DNA from: Cordylochernes scorpioides
Lineage: Eukaryota; Arthropoda; Arachnida; Pseudoscorpiones; Chernetidae
Assembly: GCA_030710605.1 (NCBI GenBank)
Contig: CP092869.1
Span: forward strand, 10,875,425 to 10,939,424
Reading direction: 5' to 3'
DNA: 64,000 nt
Position numbers and translations under genes: made by a program. This document shows, one piece after another, positions 1 through 9,785 of the stretch (position 1 is the first letter of the stretch; each line of letters opens with the position of its first letter). Under the pieces are notes generated by a model. It saw nothing but the letters and a program-made list of their open reading frames with translations, had not been told where the DNA came from and made no database searches.

Positions 1-116
1 CTGAGAGACATAATGAAGTGGTGAGATGCGTCCACTTCAACTTGGCTAGAAAATATAATTTCACAGAGAACAAGAAGATAAAGCTCCAAAGAAACACATT
101 GCCACTCATTCAATAA
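1..116 (+). pseudogene. LINE ORF2 C-terminus (left-arm copy)
   Basis: The last ~38 codons of a non-LTR retrotransposon ORF run in from the window edge and stop at TAA 114-116 after LPLIQ. The sequence is identical to the minus-strand reading of 36049-36164, where the rest of the reading frame can be followed to 36642. Directly downstream the 3' region is expanded into 81-bp tandem repeats. Only the tail is present here. Confidence 0.8.
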
Positions 117-516
117 CTTATATCATTGCAGTAAGGTCTGTAGAGATAATATTTGATGATATTGTTGAAAAGAAACACATTGCCACTCATTCAATAACTT
201 ATATCATTACAGTAAGGTCTGTAGAGATAATATTTGATGATATTGTTGAAAAGAAACACATTGCCACTCATTCAATAACTTATATCATTACAGTAAGGTC
301 TGTAGAAAAAATATTTGATGATATTGTTGAAAAGAAACACATTGTCACTCATTCAATAACTTATATCATTGCAGTAAGGTCTGTAGAGATAATATTTGAT
401 GATATTATTGAAAAGAAACACATTGCCACTCATTCAATAACTTATATCATTGCAGTAAGGTCTGTAGAGATAATATTTGATGATATTGTTGAAAAGAAAC
501 ACATTGCCAGTAAATT
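91..516 (+). repeat. 81-bp satellite, left arm (5 copies)
   Basis: Five complete 81-bp units start at 91, 172, 253, 334 and 415, with a partial sixth from 496. The first unit begins inside the last codons of the LINE ORF, so the repeat unit was built from the ORF end plus the 3' UTR. Units differ by only a few substitutions. The right arm has six full units. Confidence 0.95.
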
Positions 517-539
517 TATTCGTTATAAATTTTATCGAT

Positions 540-725
540 AGATGGCAATTGAATTTATATTTTAAAAAAAGCTTGTAGAGCTTGAGACTTTTGATGGTGT
601 TTGCTGGGGATGAGTAGAGCTCATCAATGGATGAGTCAATACAGTCAATGATGTAGTTTGGAGTTGTAGGTTGACACTTAGTACATAGTGGGAAAACCTT
701 GCAACCATTCCACATTTTCCAAACA
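540..725 (-). pseudogene. Jockey-like LINE C-terminal fragment
   Basis: The minus-strand reading has a C-x2-C pair followed by P-x-T/P-x-x-IIDC and a D-E-L-Y-S-S segment. This is the kind of short cysteine/histidine tail found at the end of many arthropod LINE ORF2 proteins. Related fragments lie at 4880-4970 and 7553-7682 (+), and at 28540-28665 (-). The right-arm counterpart is 35320-35455 on the plus strand. There is no RT domain nearby. Confidence 0.55.
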
Positions 726-901
726 AATTTCTAATCAACAAATGATCTTCAATAAAAGAGTTGTTACTTTTTAAGAAAAGGTATCCCCTGATCGTGTAAT
801 TGGAAGTTGCTGATGGCTTGCGCCATCTGTCGGAATAAATAAACTAATCGTTTTTTTTTTCCCCGAGTTGGACAAATGCATTTTATTTATTATTCAAGAA
901 A

Positions 902-942
902 AGCTAACAACGTAGGCTGTTGGCTCTCATCAGCTTGGTGCA
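902..942 (-). ncRNA. Hammerhead remnant, GAAA segment deleted
   Basis: The RNA-sense minus strand keeps the stem I side CACCAAG, the core CUGAUGAG and the stem II hairpin. It then jumps from GCC straight to the outer stem I strand, so the GAAACGCGUC block is missing. It cannot be catalytic. The same deletion is present in the right-arm copy at 35071-35120. Confidence 0.7.
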
Positions 943-1082
943 ATTTTTTTTTCTTGACACCTGAACTTAATACAAATCACTTTTGTACTATTTTTTTACA
1001 TAATTTGGCGTTCTCACCGATACCTATTTCGTGAGTTTTCAGGATGCTTCTAAGACCAATTTTATTTTGGTCGTTGAGGTAC

Positions 1083-1133
1083 AGCTTGCACCACGCTGAT
1101 GACTACCAGCTAGGAACGCGTACGTGGTTAGCT
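1083..1133 (+). ncRNA. Hammerhead remnant, altered core
   Basis: Stem I (ACCACG with CGUGGU) and the outer AGC/GCU helix are kept, and CUGAUGA is intact. Stem II is rearranged to CUACCAGCUAG, and the GAAA block reads GGAAC, so the A15.1 position is lost. Probably inactive. The right-arm copy at 34872-34922 (-) carries the same changes. Confidence 0.75.
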
Positions 1134-1489
1134 TTTCTTGATTAATCAAGAATGTGTATTTGGCCAATTCTGGAATAATTTTGAAACAAATCAACGATCA
1201 GTTGATATTTATTCCGATAGATGGCACAAGCCATCAGCCAACTTTCAACTGCACGATAAGGAGACGCCTTAAAAAAAATTATTCACCTGATTCCAGTTCA
1301 CACAATTTCACTTTGGCACTATTTTTTCGCAGGTTTTTAATAGTTACAAAAAAAAAAAAAACTCGTTATGTTTTCTAAATTGATTCATCTTAACAAACAA
1401 GATTTTTCTTATTCAAATTATGCGTATCTTATTTTGATGATGCTGATAATAAAAGGTGAAAGTGTCGTACTATATATATTGCCTTATGA

Positions 1490-1712
1490 AAAAGGCATCT
1501 CCTTATCATACAACTGAAAGTTTCTGATGGCTTGCACCATCAATCGGAATAAATATCAACTATTTTAGTTGATTTTTAATCTAGTTGATTCTTGGTAGTT
1601 GGCCAATTCTGGAATAATAAAAAATCAACGAAAATTGTTGATAATTATTCCTATAGTTGACGCAAGCCATCATAAAATGTCAGTTGCACGATAAGGAGAT
1701 GCTTTTTTCTTA
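1490..1712. mobile_element. Hammerhead-family foldback lacking the ribozyme
   Basis: It has the same terminal arms as the hammerhead foldbacks, facing each other directly with only a short AT-rich loop between them. It is a derivative that lost the ribozyme segment. The right-arm equivalent is 34298-34519. Confidence 0.75.
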
Positions 1713-1863
1713 TAATAATTTATGCACCTTATCCCAGTACAATAACACATTTGTACTATTTTTTCACATATATTGGCTTATTATTATATCATTATTATTT
1801 AATTATCTCTAGTACACATGTGTATGTGTGGTACAGGTCATGATAATCATGTTGGGTAGAAGT

Positions 1864-2183
1864 TAACGAATGATGCCGCAGCCACCGTATTCCCCAGATC
1901 TGACCCCCTGTGACTTTTTCTTGTTCCCTAAACTGAAGAGGCCCATGAAAGGACGACGTTACGCTACGCTTGACGAGATAAAGACGGCAACGAAGGAGGA
2001 GCTGAAAAAGATTTTTTAAAATGATTTTTTGAAGTGCTTCGAAGATTGGAAAAACCGTTGGCACAAGTGTATAATATCTCATGGGGATTACTTTGAAGGG
2101 GACAAAATAGGTATTCAATGAATAAATAAATAATTTTTGAAAAAACACAAAAGTCGCGATACTTTTTGAACACACCTCGTATA
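1864..2183 (+). pseudogene. 5'-truncated mariner transposase, left arm
   Basis: The plus-strand reading starts at the signature PQPP-x-SPDLTPCDFFLFP, which holds the third catalytic aspartate of mariner (DD34D) transposases. It continues through the typical C-terminal helix (KR-M-GRRYATLDEI, then CFEDWKNRWHKCI). The element ends with the mariner-type terminal inverted repeat, ending TTTTTGAACACACCTCGTA. The N-terminal DNA-binding part and the first two aspartates are missing. This arm has an extra in-frame stop after KKIF that the right-arm copy lacks. Confidence 0.85.
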
Positions 2184-2312
2184 ATAATAATCTGATTCAA
2201 GGTATATACATTTTTTTTCTACGAAAAAAAAAAATTGAAAAGATAGCGAGTTTTTAAAACTATTTACCAGAATATTTGTTAAAAGATATTTTGAGGATAA
2301 ACACCAGTCAGC

Positions 2313-2992
2313 AAATGACAACAGCCAATCACATGTTTGCTTACATCTTGAGCGTTATCTAATCAGGCGCTATGTTTTAGATTTGGACAAAACATTGATT
2401 AACATTCCCGGGTAGTTGGCGATTTACGCTCCAGGAGCCCGGGTTACCTCAAATGACAACAGCCAATCACGTGTTTGCTTACATCTTGAGCGTTATCTAA
2501 TCAGGGGCTATGTTTTAGATTTGGACAAAACATTGATTAACATTCCCGGGTAGTTGGCGATTTACGCTCCAGGAGCCCGGGTTACCTCCAATGACAACAG
2601 CCAATCACGTGTTTGCTTACATCTTGAGCGTTATCTAATCAGGCGCTATGTTTTAGATTTGGACAAAACATTGATTAACATTCCCGGGTAGTTGGCGATT
2701 TACGCTCCAGGAGCCCGGGTTACCTCCAATGACAACAGCCAATCACGTGTTTGCTTACATCTTGAGCGTTATCTAATCAGGCGCTATGTTTTAGATTTGG
2801 ACAAAACATTGATTAACATTCCCGGGCGATTTACGCTCCAGGAGCCCGGGTTACCTCAAATGACAACAGCCAATCACGTGTTTGCTTACATCTTGAGCGT
2901 TATCTAATCAGGCGCTATGTTTTAGATTTGGACAAAACATTGATTAACATTCCCGGGTAGTTGGCGATTTACGCTCCAGGAGGGCCCGGGTT
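2313..2992 (+). repeat. 138-bp minisatellite, left arm (5 units)
   Basis: The GCCAATCAC marker recurs at 2324, 2462, 2600, 2738 and 2869, giving a 138-bp unit, with the last unit shortened by a 7-base deletion. Each unit contains two CCCGGG blocks around a GTTGGCGATTTACGCTCC core, which can form a GC-clamped hairpin in an AT-rich setting. The right arm has only two units (33252-33530). Confidence 0.95.
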
Positions 2993-3204
2993 ACCTTTAT
3001 TTTCTCTCTCATTGATTAACACCAATCGATACCAATATGTATTGGCAACTTTGAAATAATCCTAAACCACAATGAAAACTATAATTTATTGAAATTATTT
3101 TTGTGGTTTCCCTTCTAATTTTATTTCAGATTCAAAATAGCATATATTCTTTATAATTTATGTTTTGTGTTTGTTATGCCTGATGTTTTATGTGAAAAAA
3201 AAAA

Positions 3205-3415
3205 GTTTTTTGGTCGTTGAGGTACAGCTTGCACCACGCTGATGAGGGCCAACAGCCCGAAACGCGTCTGTGGTTAGCTTTTCTTGATTAATCAAGAATG
3301 GGCATTCGGCCAATTCTGAAATAAACAAAAATCAACGAGATAGTTGATATTTATTCCGATAAATGGCGCAAGCCATCAGCAACTTTCAGTTGCACGATAA
3401 GGAGATGTCTTTTTT
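3205..3415 (+). mobile_element. Hammerhead element, single-arm copy
   Basis: It starts with TGGTCGTTGAGG ahead of the ribozyme, continues through the palindromic TTGATTAATCAAG segment, and ends with the ~70-bp terminal arm (GATGGCGCAAGCCATC, then CACGATAAGGAGATG). The opposing arm is absent. This copy carries the best-preserved hammerhead in the window. The right-arm allele is at 32812-33015 (-). Confidence 0.8.
3226..3279 (+). ncRNA. Type I hammerhead ribozyme, intact core
   Basis: Parts in order: outer stem I AGC; internal-loop bases UUGC; inner stem I ACCACG; core CUGAUGA; stem II GGGC with loop CAACA and GCCC; core GAAA; the palindrome ACGCGU, read as stem III (A15.1-U16.1); cleavage site GUC at 3266-3268; then the stem I return strand UGUGGU, internal loop UA and outer GCU. 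Every conserved catalytic position (C3, U4, G5, A6, G8, A9, G12, A13, A14) and the G10.1-C11.1 pair are present. The first stem I pair is a G-U wobble. Stem III has 1-2 bp as a monomer but 6 bp in a dimer. Self-cleavage after C3268 is predicted, not shown. Confidence 0.88.
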
Positions 3416-3587
3416 TTTATAACTTATGTTTTATGTTTACTAGGGAATTAGTTTGTCATACATACGAGAAAATTATTGAATTAAAAATGCATCAACATAA
3501 TATAATAATATAAAAAAATCTTTCATATAATGTGTAAAAATACAAAAATAATTTTCACAATGAGTTACTTTTTATTTTAAAACGCTA

Positions 3588-3722
3588 GCTTTCAAGCAAT
3601 AATCGCTCTTCAACGGGCTTAATAAAAAAACATCGACCATATTTTTGTAAATATTTCTTGTAAAATATAGTCGATGTTTTTTATTAAGCCCATTGAAGAG
3701 CGATTATCGCTTGAAAGCTATC
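3588..3722. repeat. Inverted pair of hammerhead-like hairpins, type GCGATTATCGC
   Basis: Two facing copies of a motif read as UUGAAGA, then hairpin GCGAUUAUCGC, then UUGAAAGCU. They are separated by an AT-rich loop that is itself palindromic (ACATCGAC... GTCGATGT). The order of a purine-rich GAAGA block, a stem II-like hairpin and GAAA is hammerhead-like, but CUGAUGA is not matched. The right-arm copy is 32515-32652. Confidence 0.6.
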
Positions 3723-4075
3723 ATTTTAAAATAAAATAAAAACATATTGTGGGAAAATATTTTTGTATTTTTTAAACGTTTTTCACAATTGTATCATGAA
3801 TAATGATGTGTGTGATCATTCTTGAGCTGAAATCAATCCCAATTAAACAATAAAGATGTTAGATTTCTATAAATAACAAAGAATAAAACGTGAAAAAAAA
3901 AAGGTGAAATTGTATTGGAATTAGGTGGATAAATTAAGAAAAAGGCATCTCCTGATTGTACAACTGAAAGTTGCTGATGGATTGCGCCATCTATCGGAAT
4001 AAATATCAACTAATCGTTGATTTTTAATTATCACAGGATTGGCAAAATACCCATTCTTGATTAACCATGAAAAAG

Positions 4076-4127
4076 ATAACCACGTACGCGTTTCGGGCTG
4101 TTGGCCTTTATCAGCGTGGTGCAAGCT
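4076..4127 (-). ncRNA. Hammerhead remnant, G8 mutated
   Basis: RNA sense is the minus strand. Stem I, stem II, GAAA and ACGCGU are all kept, and the site is GUA. The core reads CUGAUAAAG instead of CUGAUGAGG, which removes the essential G8 and the first stem II pair. Predicted inactive. The right-arm counterpart at 32107-32160 (+) reads CUGAUUAAG and has ACGUGU. Confidence 0.8.
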
Positions 4128-4609
4128 GTACCTCAACGACCAAAAAAAAAAAAAGGGTGGGGGTCTTTCAGGCATCCTGAAAAATCATGAAACCGGTAGT
4201 TAAGGCCAAAAGTGCGTTAGAACAACAATTGACAAAATCCATCAGCAATCGAATGTCTTTTTTTCTTTTTTTTTTAAGAATAAAAAGCCCTAATCATTGT
4301 AATTGATAAATACTACTCTGAAATTTGTGTTTAAAAAGTAAAAGGGTTTTCAAACACCGAAAATAAAAAAAAATCCTAGAAACAAATCTAAGTTTTTATA
4401 TTTAATATAGAACTTCGTTGTGTGTATTCAAATCAGCCCCTGAGTTAAAAAAAAAAATACACGTGCCATTGAAGAGCCAATCAGAGGGAGAATAAACTGT
4501 ACATTGTTAATTTTTTTTATTTAGTCTATCAGTGTTGATTTTATTAACCAATCAGAATGTAGTGTTTCTTCAGCTCAGGGGCTGCATTTAACAACGAAGT
4601 TCTAAACTC

Positions 4610-4975
4610 GTATGAAAAAGGAGGAGGGGGAGCAGTAACAATCTCGCTAAAAAACCTGGGCTCAGCTGATAGTAGCCTGTAAGGGCTCCTGATCCAGGGA
4701 TACGGAATGTACTCCATGTTAGGAGCGGCTGTACATGGTGTCTGCTCCTTATGTCAGACATTTCATATTGTAGCTAAGTCGGCCTCCTACTGAGTAGTGC
4801 TCCCAGTCTTAATGACAAAGGCAGACACGCATTCTACTTCGCCCAATGGATAATTATTGATGTCAAATCTCCTTTGATGAGCTCTACTCATCCTTCCAGC
4901 AGACACCATCAACAAGCTTTACAGACTTGATGCTTTGATGAAATTGTTGAGTGGAGATAAGTAAAAAAAAGAGAC
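4610..4975 (+). repeat. Dispersed LINE-tail repeat
   Basis: It begins at GGAGGAGGGGGAGCAGTAAC and ends in TTGAGTGGAGATAAG. The same block is at 8360-8665 (+), 21060-21425 (-), 26330-26640 (-) and 31010-31385 (-). Its last part encodes the D-E-L-Y-S-S tail seen in the Jockey-like LINE fragments, so I read it as the 3' end of that LINE. No RT sequence is attached. Confidence 0.55.
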
Positions 4976-5157
4976 GATTTCTATATTAAATATAAAAATT
5001 TGGGTTCGTTTCTAGGAAGGTATTTTTATTTTGTGGTATTAATGATTTTGAAGGATTTTTTAAATAACACCAGTTTCTCGTGGCTTTTTTTTAAGTACAG
5101 ATTCCAATATTTTACAAAGAAACATTCCTCTTGTTATTAGAACTGCAATAGACCAGT

Positions 5158-5466
5158 CTATACAGTGTGGGGGTCGGTGAAAGGTCTAAACCGTTAGTTT
5201 TCGACCGCTACGATCCGGGTTCAATTCCCGCATTGGGCGGAAAAAAGAAATGCCCCAATAGCCCCCGATTCTTGCAAAAGTCCCAACCCCACCAGCGAGT
5301 GCAAGTAACCAAAACGGGGCTCTGGCACATTTGTAAGTGCAAAGTCGAACTACTTTTCACCTGTGTAGACATGTGGTGCACTAACAGTAATGTCGCCTAC
5401 TTCTACCCACCATGATAAACATGGCCTGTACCATGTGTACTAGGGATAAGCAAAAAAAAAAAAAAG
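5158..5466 (+). mobile_element. tRNA-derived SINE, family 1 (full length)
   Basis: The head (5166-5240) has a pol III B box, GGTTCAATTCC at 5218-5228, in a tRNA-like context. The body contains CACCAGCGAGTGCAAGTAAC and TAAGTGCAAAGTCGAA. The element ends with CTAGGGATAAGC and an A-run. A second full copy is at 62780-63095 (+), and a tail-only copy lies in the right arm at 30537-30665 (-). It encodes no protein and would depend on a LINE. Confidence 0.8.
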
Positions 5467-5512
5467 TCTATAGAGTTGAATTATGAAAGAATAAGAAACT
5501 ATTTATTTTTTC

Positions 5513-6180
5513 TCACTATAAGCATTTGGAGTCTTACTTCAATCGTGTTATTCCGATGACTGTAAAGCGATACGTTGCCCAAGTGAGAATTCTTTTTTCA
5601 CAATTTAAACATAATCACTTTATATTATTGATATCTAAAAACTTAGATTGCACTCTATGCAATAGCGAATTTAACCACGACTTTCCACAATATGTTTTAT
5701 TATCCGGCACTGGAGAAGAAGATGCAAATTCTCTGTCAAAATATTGGTTATTATAACAATTCTCTATATTTTCTAATCGCAAAAGTAGTGAAAAGCAAAC
5801 CCAATGCATTAGCATTTCACAAATTCTGGAAAACAGCATAGACAATAGACGCAAGACAGAAGATGGATCCAACTTGAAGAAAGGTCGATGTTAATATCCA
5901 CTTTCTGTAAATAACTGTTATGTTTACTTCTGTTTATCTATCTGGGAGAATCCTGTATGGAACGAGTGTCCTTTATAAAGCTTCTTGTTGTTTTACAATG
6001 ATTAGGCCTTTTTATTCTCCGTTTTATAGGGATCCTACATCTTTAATGTTTGATGGTAAATCTTTGCAGAATCAGAAGAGTCAATACCATATTATGTTGA
6101 TACATTTTTAGTTTATTGATTAAGTCGCATGTATGACGGGCTAATTCTCTAATAAACATAAGATTTATATTATAATAAAG
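5513..6180 (+). pseudogene. LINE ORF2 C-terminus and 3' region, left arm
   Basis: An open stretch reads through a cysteine pair in LDCTLCNSEFNHDFPQ, a C-x2-C ... H tail of the kind that ends LINE ORF2 proteins, then breaks down in stops. The counterpart in the right arm (29810-30480, minus strand) keeps a slightly different frame. RT and endonuclease domains are missing, so this is a 5'-truncated insertion. Confidence 0.6.
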
Positions 6181-6397
6181 ATATTATTTTTAATCTGAAA
6201 TAAAAGAATTAGAAAGGAAACTACAAAATAATTTCAATAAAATAAATTATAGTCTTCATTGTCGTTTAGAATTCATTTTAAAGTTGCCAATACTTATGGT
6301 GTATATACATATTGGTGCCAATCATAGAATAAATTGAAATCGATATGCAAATACAAAAACAACAAAAAGCTTTGTTAAAACCCTTTAGTGAAAATAC

Positions 6398-6566
6398 GAA
6401 ACTATTTTAGACGCGTAAGATTCTTTTTGAAATTAAACAATTTCTACTGCTCTTACTGAAATGGAAAAATTAATGGGAGGGCCTGGCTCATCAGTGGTGA
6501 ACCCTCCCAGCGGTTTCGCCAGTTTGAAACTGAATCTTACGCGTCTAAAATAGTTTCGGATTTTCA
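6398..6566. mobile_element. Foldback MITE, CCTCCCA family
   Basis: Inverted ends GAAACTATTTTAGACGCGTA and their complement enclose a core with GGGAGGG, GCTCATCAGTGGTGAAC and CCTCCCAGCGGTTTCGCC. The core recurs at 8930-9065, 25930-26130, 29440-29600, 43270-43480, 46340-46550, 50800-50925, 56950-57210 and 61590-61700, which makes this one of the commonest families in the window. No coding capacity. Confidence 0.75.
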
Positions 6567-7410
6567 TAACAGATGGCGCGCTTGTGCATCATAAAACCTT
6601 TTATATTTTCTACAAGCACCACACACACAGAGAGAGAAATGTAGGATACATGCAGGAAAAAGGCAATAATACCATTAATATATAAGCAATGTTATTATCT
6701 GGTTCCTAAATAATTTTACTAGGTGCCGCTCGAAAAGATATTTACAACAATGAATATAATATGTGAAGGTTATTCACATATTAAAACAAAGTGTCCAATA
6801 CGGGATTTGATCCTGGTTCATGGCTGTCGGGAATCGAGGGTTTTAACTGCTGGTTCACCGACTTAACAGACTCTTGTTCTCTTGTTCCAAAATAACTTTC
6901 TTAGGTACCGCTCAACAATAACAACCTAGTTTATGATATTTACAACAATGGTTATTATATCTGAAGGTTATTCACATATTGAATCAAAAAGTCCAATGCG
7001 GAATTCAATCCCGGTTCATAGCTGTCGGGAATCGAGGGTTTTAACCACTCGCGATCAGCGACTTCTTTTTTTGCAATGTTATAATTATTATTTTTAAAGC
7101 TAATCGATATATTTAATGGTAATATGATATTTATATATAAGAAAACTTAATTAAGACAATCAAGTTAATAAATAAATTAGTTTGGGTAAATTGGAGTGGA
7201 AAATAAATGTAGATATGTGAATAAGTTTTTTTTTTTTTTTTTGCAATTTGAGTTTGTTTATATAAAAAAGAGGGGATTTATTCAAACTCACACCCTTCAA
7301 CTAGTGGCGGTATATAATAAGATAATAAGCTAATAGAATGTTAAATATAATAAAAATAAATTCAAAAAATTATTTATTAACTTAGGTTGTAAAATAAATT
7401 CAAAGGATTT

Positions 7411-7833
7411 CAAAACGATATACCAATCGGAATAATTATATACAAAAAGTTTCTTTATTCAATAAAAATGGCAAGTTTTCAAGTGTTAGCTCTTCATCAG
7501 GCCAATTGTTTCGCAAATTCCTACAATGCCTCTATATATATATATTGTAGGACTATGCGTGCAATTCTTAACCTACAACCCCAAACCATATTATTGACTG
7601 TATTGACTCATCCATTGATGAGCTCTACTCTTCCCCGACAGACACCATCAACAAGCTCTACAAGCTTGATACCCTGATATGATTATTGAGTGGAGATAAG
7701 AAAGAATAAGTAATATTGTAGGAATTTGCTAAACAATTGGCCTGATGATGAGCTAACACTTGAAAGCTTGCCATTTTTTATTGAATAAAGAAACTTTTTG
7801 CAATTATCCTGATTGATATATCGTTTTTAATTA
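7411..7833. mobile_element. Foldback element enclosing a LINE tail, left arm
   Basis: About 120-bp inverted arms run from 7411 (AAAACGATATACCAATCGG) and from 7833 inwards. They meet around a short LINE tail at 7553-7682. Each arm contains CCTGATGATGAGCTAACAC followed by TTGAAAGC, a weakly hammerhead-like arrangement. The right-arm counterpart is 28388-28792. Confidence 0.7.
7553..7682 (+). pseudogene. LINE C-terminal fragment inside foldback
   Basis: The plus frame reads PTTPNHIIDCIDSSIDELYS and ends at TGA, closely resembling the fragment at 540-725. One stop interrupts it upstream. It is the C-terminal tail only. Confidence 0.55.
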
Positions 7834-7936
7834 TATATTATTTCTCATATTCGTTCTCACGCAATTCTGGCCTTAACTACCCGTTTCATGATTTTTCAGG
7901 ATGCCTGAATGACCAATTTTTTGGTTGTTGAGGTAC

Positions 7937-7990
7937 AGCTTGCACCACGCTGATAAGGGCCAACAGCCCGAAACGCTTATGTGATTATCT
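7937..7990 (+). ncRNA. Hammerhead remnant, left-arm allele
   Basis: Stem II and GAAA are intact, but the core reads CUGAUAAG (G8 lost), the palindrome has become ACGCUU, and the stem I return strand is weakened to UGUGAU. Predicted inactive. The right-arm allele at 27000-27052 has a restored-looking CUGAUGAG core. Confidence 0.75.
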
Positions 7991-8130
7991 TTTCTTGATT
8001 AATCAAGAATTGGTATTTAACCAATTCTGGAATATTTTTTAAAAAATCAACGAATAGTTAATATTTATTCCGATAGATGGCGTAAGCCATCAGCAACTTT
8101 CAGTTGCACGATAAGGAGATGCCCTTTTTC

Positions 8131-8355
8131 TTTTTAAATTTATATATTAGTTAAAAATGTAATCACAATAGCTTAGCGTCATCTCTCTCTATCGGTGAAA
8201 ATTATAAACAAATGATCCTGAATATTGATATAATAAAAATCGAACAATTAGTATGCAGGTAAGTATTTTGCCATTACAGAAAATTCAAGAAATATAAACA
8301 ACAAAAATCTTTATCAATAAATTTTAGTGTTATACAGATTCTCAGAAACTTTGCC
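8131..8355. other. AT-rich stretch, nothing recognised
   Basis: There is no open frame, terminal repeat or RNA-like structure that I can support. It is shared with the right arm (26645-26860). Confidence 0.5.
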
Positions 8356-8359
8356 GGTC

Positions 8360-8665
8360 CCAAGCCCGGATGAAAACGGAGGAGGGGGAGCAGTAACAAG
8401 CTCACTAAAAAACCTGGGCTCAGCTAATAGTACCCTGTAAGGGTTCTAGGGATACAGGATGAGTTTGTACTCCATGTTAGAAGCGGCTGCACATGGCGTC
8501 TGTTACTCATGTCAGAGGCGGCCATTTCTTTCGAGCTAAGTCGGCCTGACACTGAGTAGTACTCCCAGTCTTAATGACAAAGGCAGACGCATTCTACTTC
8601 ACCGAGTCATGATGGTTGTCAAAGCTTGATACCCTAATATCATTGAGTGGAGATAAGAAAGAAGA
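8360..8665 (+). repeat. Dispersed LINE-tail repeat, second left-arm copy
   Basis: Same block as 4610-4975, with an internal deletion before the TTGAGTGGAGATAAG end. The right-arm counterpart is 26330-26640 (-). Confidence 0.55.
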
Positions 8666-9584
8666 TAAAATATAAACAGCAAAAATATTTATCAGGAACA
8701 TTTGGTGTTTTACAGATTCTCCGACACTACTCGCATATACTATATAGGGTATATACAGGAATAGCAGTAATAGTAAAGATAATCAGAACTACAACGCAAT
8801 GACGCTTCATCTATGTAATTCTACTATCCTAAAAGCTTATGTACATAGTTTGCTTGAATACCGTTTCTAAGATTCCACCCTTCAGTGTTACATATAAAAG
8901 CAGAATGACCCAATACAGTATTAGAGCTCTAAAGAAGCGGTCTGGTAGATTAAATTAGCGAAACCGCTGGGAGAGTTCACCAATGATGATCCAAGCCCTC
9001 CAAATATTTTTTCATCGCAGTAAGGACAGTAGAAGTTTGAATTATATGTGAAAAGAAGCATTCGCGTCTTAATGTCTTAATTCATTATAATCGGCAATGT
9101 TATTTATAATGTATCAAATAAGAGGAAAGAAACAAGGAAGAGCTTGGTATAACTTTTAAACAAGCAATTAAGAACAAGCAGTTACTTTTCTTAAAAAAAA
9201 AAAAACAATAGTGATTTAAGAAACATAGTAACTATTCAAGTATGAATTTTTCTTTTTAAAATTTTGATAAAAATATATTCATTACAGTTATAAGGGCAAT
9301 ATATAAGTGTGTTATTTGAAAAGAAAAATTTATGCTTCAATAGTTACATTTCTTGAATAGCTTTCATCCAGTAAATCTGATTTTTAAGACATTTCGACAA
9401 AAAAGAATTCAGATGGTTTTTTTGCCTTTCCCTGCATCCTAAGGTAGTCATCCTTTTCTTAGAACAAATTTGTTTACATAGATAAAGAGGAAAGAATTTT
9501 GTATAATAATTATTTAATTCGCTAAGTTCTAATTATGTAAATATTTACCTGTATATAAATATTATCTTTCAGTTTCTTGGAAAG

Positions 9585-9640
9585 TTACCTGTCGAAGGAC
9601 GTCAAAGTCCGAAAACTTGCCGAATTTACAGCATTAATAA
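9585..9640 (+). repeat. Hammerhead-like hairpin, single copy
   Basis: Read as RNA: CUGUCGAAG, hairpin GGAC-GUCAAA-GUCC, then GAAAAC, with AATAAA just downstream. The block order matches a hammerhead core, but A6 and the U7-G8 context are not canonical. A near-identical copy is in the right arm at 25340-25415 (-). Confidence 0.4.
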
Positions 9641-9785
9641 AAGAAACACGTCGTCGTTAACTTTTGTTCTTTCTTCAAAAAAAGAATGTCATTGTCAGGT
9701 TAAAAGTAAAAGTTAAGAATTTGGTAAGGATTTTTGAATGCATTAACATATCGAATTGTTTGAGTCAAAAAACGATCCATTAAAA

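Larger units (their letters stand above)
772..1280. mobile_element. Hammerhead foldback element, both arms present
   Basis: A ~70-bp terminal segment (pyrimidine-rich GGCATCTCCTTATCG-type end, then a GATGGCTTGCGCCATC hairpin) starts at ~772 and returns inverted, ending at ~1275. Between the ends lie two facing damaged hammerhead copies, 902-942 (-) and 1083-1133 (+). Related single-arm or foldback copies are at 1490-1712, 3205-3415, 3943-4145, 7917-8130 and 43556-43866. No protein is encoded, so this is a non-autonomous element. The right-arm counterpart is 34727-35230. Confidence 0.75.

Noticed and set aside
91-516. 81-bp array as a CRISPR-like array
   Set aside because: Units are contiguous with no variable spacers, and the genome is eukaryotic. 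It is an ordinary satellite grown from a LINE end.
6405-6560. CTGATGAG and GAAAC in the CCTCCCA family as a hammerhead
   Set aside because: On the RNA-sense strand GAAAC comes before CUGAUGAG, with only 18 bases between. That is too short for the stem III, cleavage site and stem I of a permuted hammerhead. The flanking GGGAGGG/CCCTCCC simply forms a hairpin.
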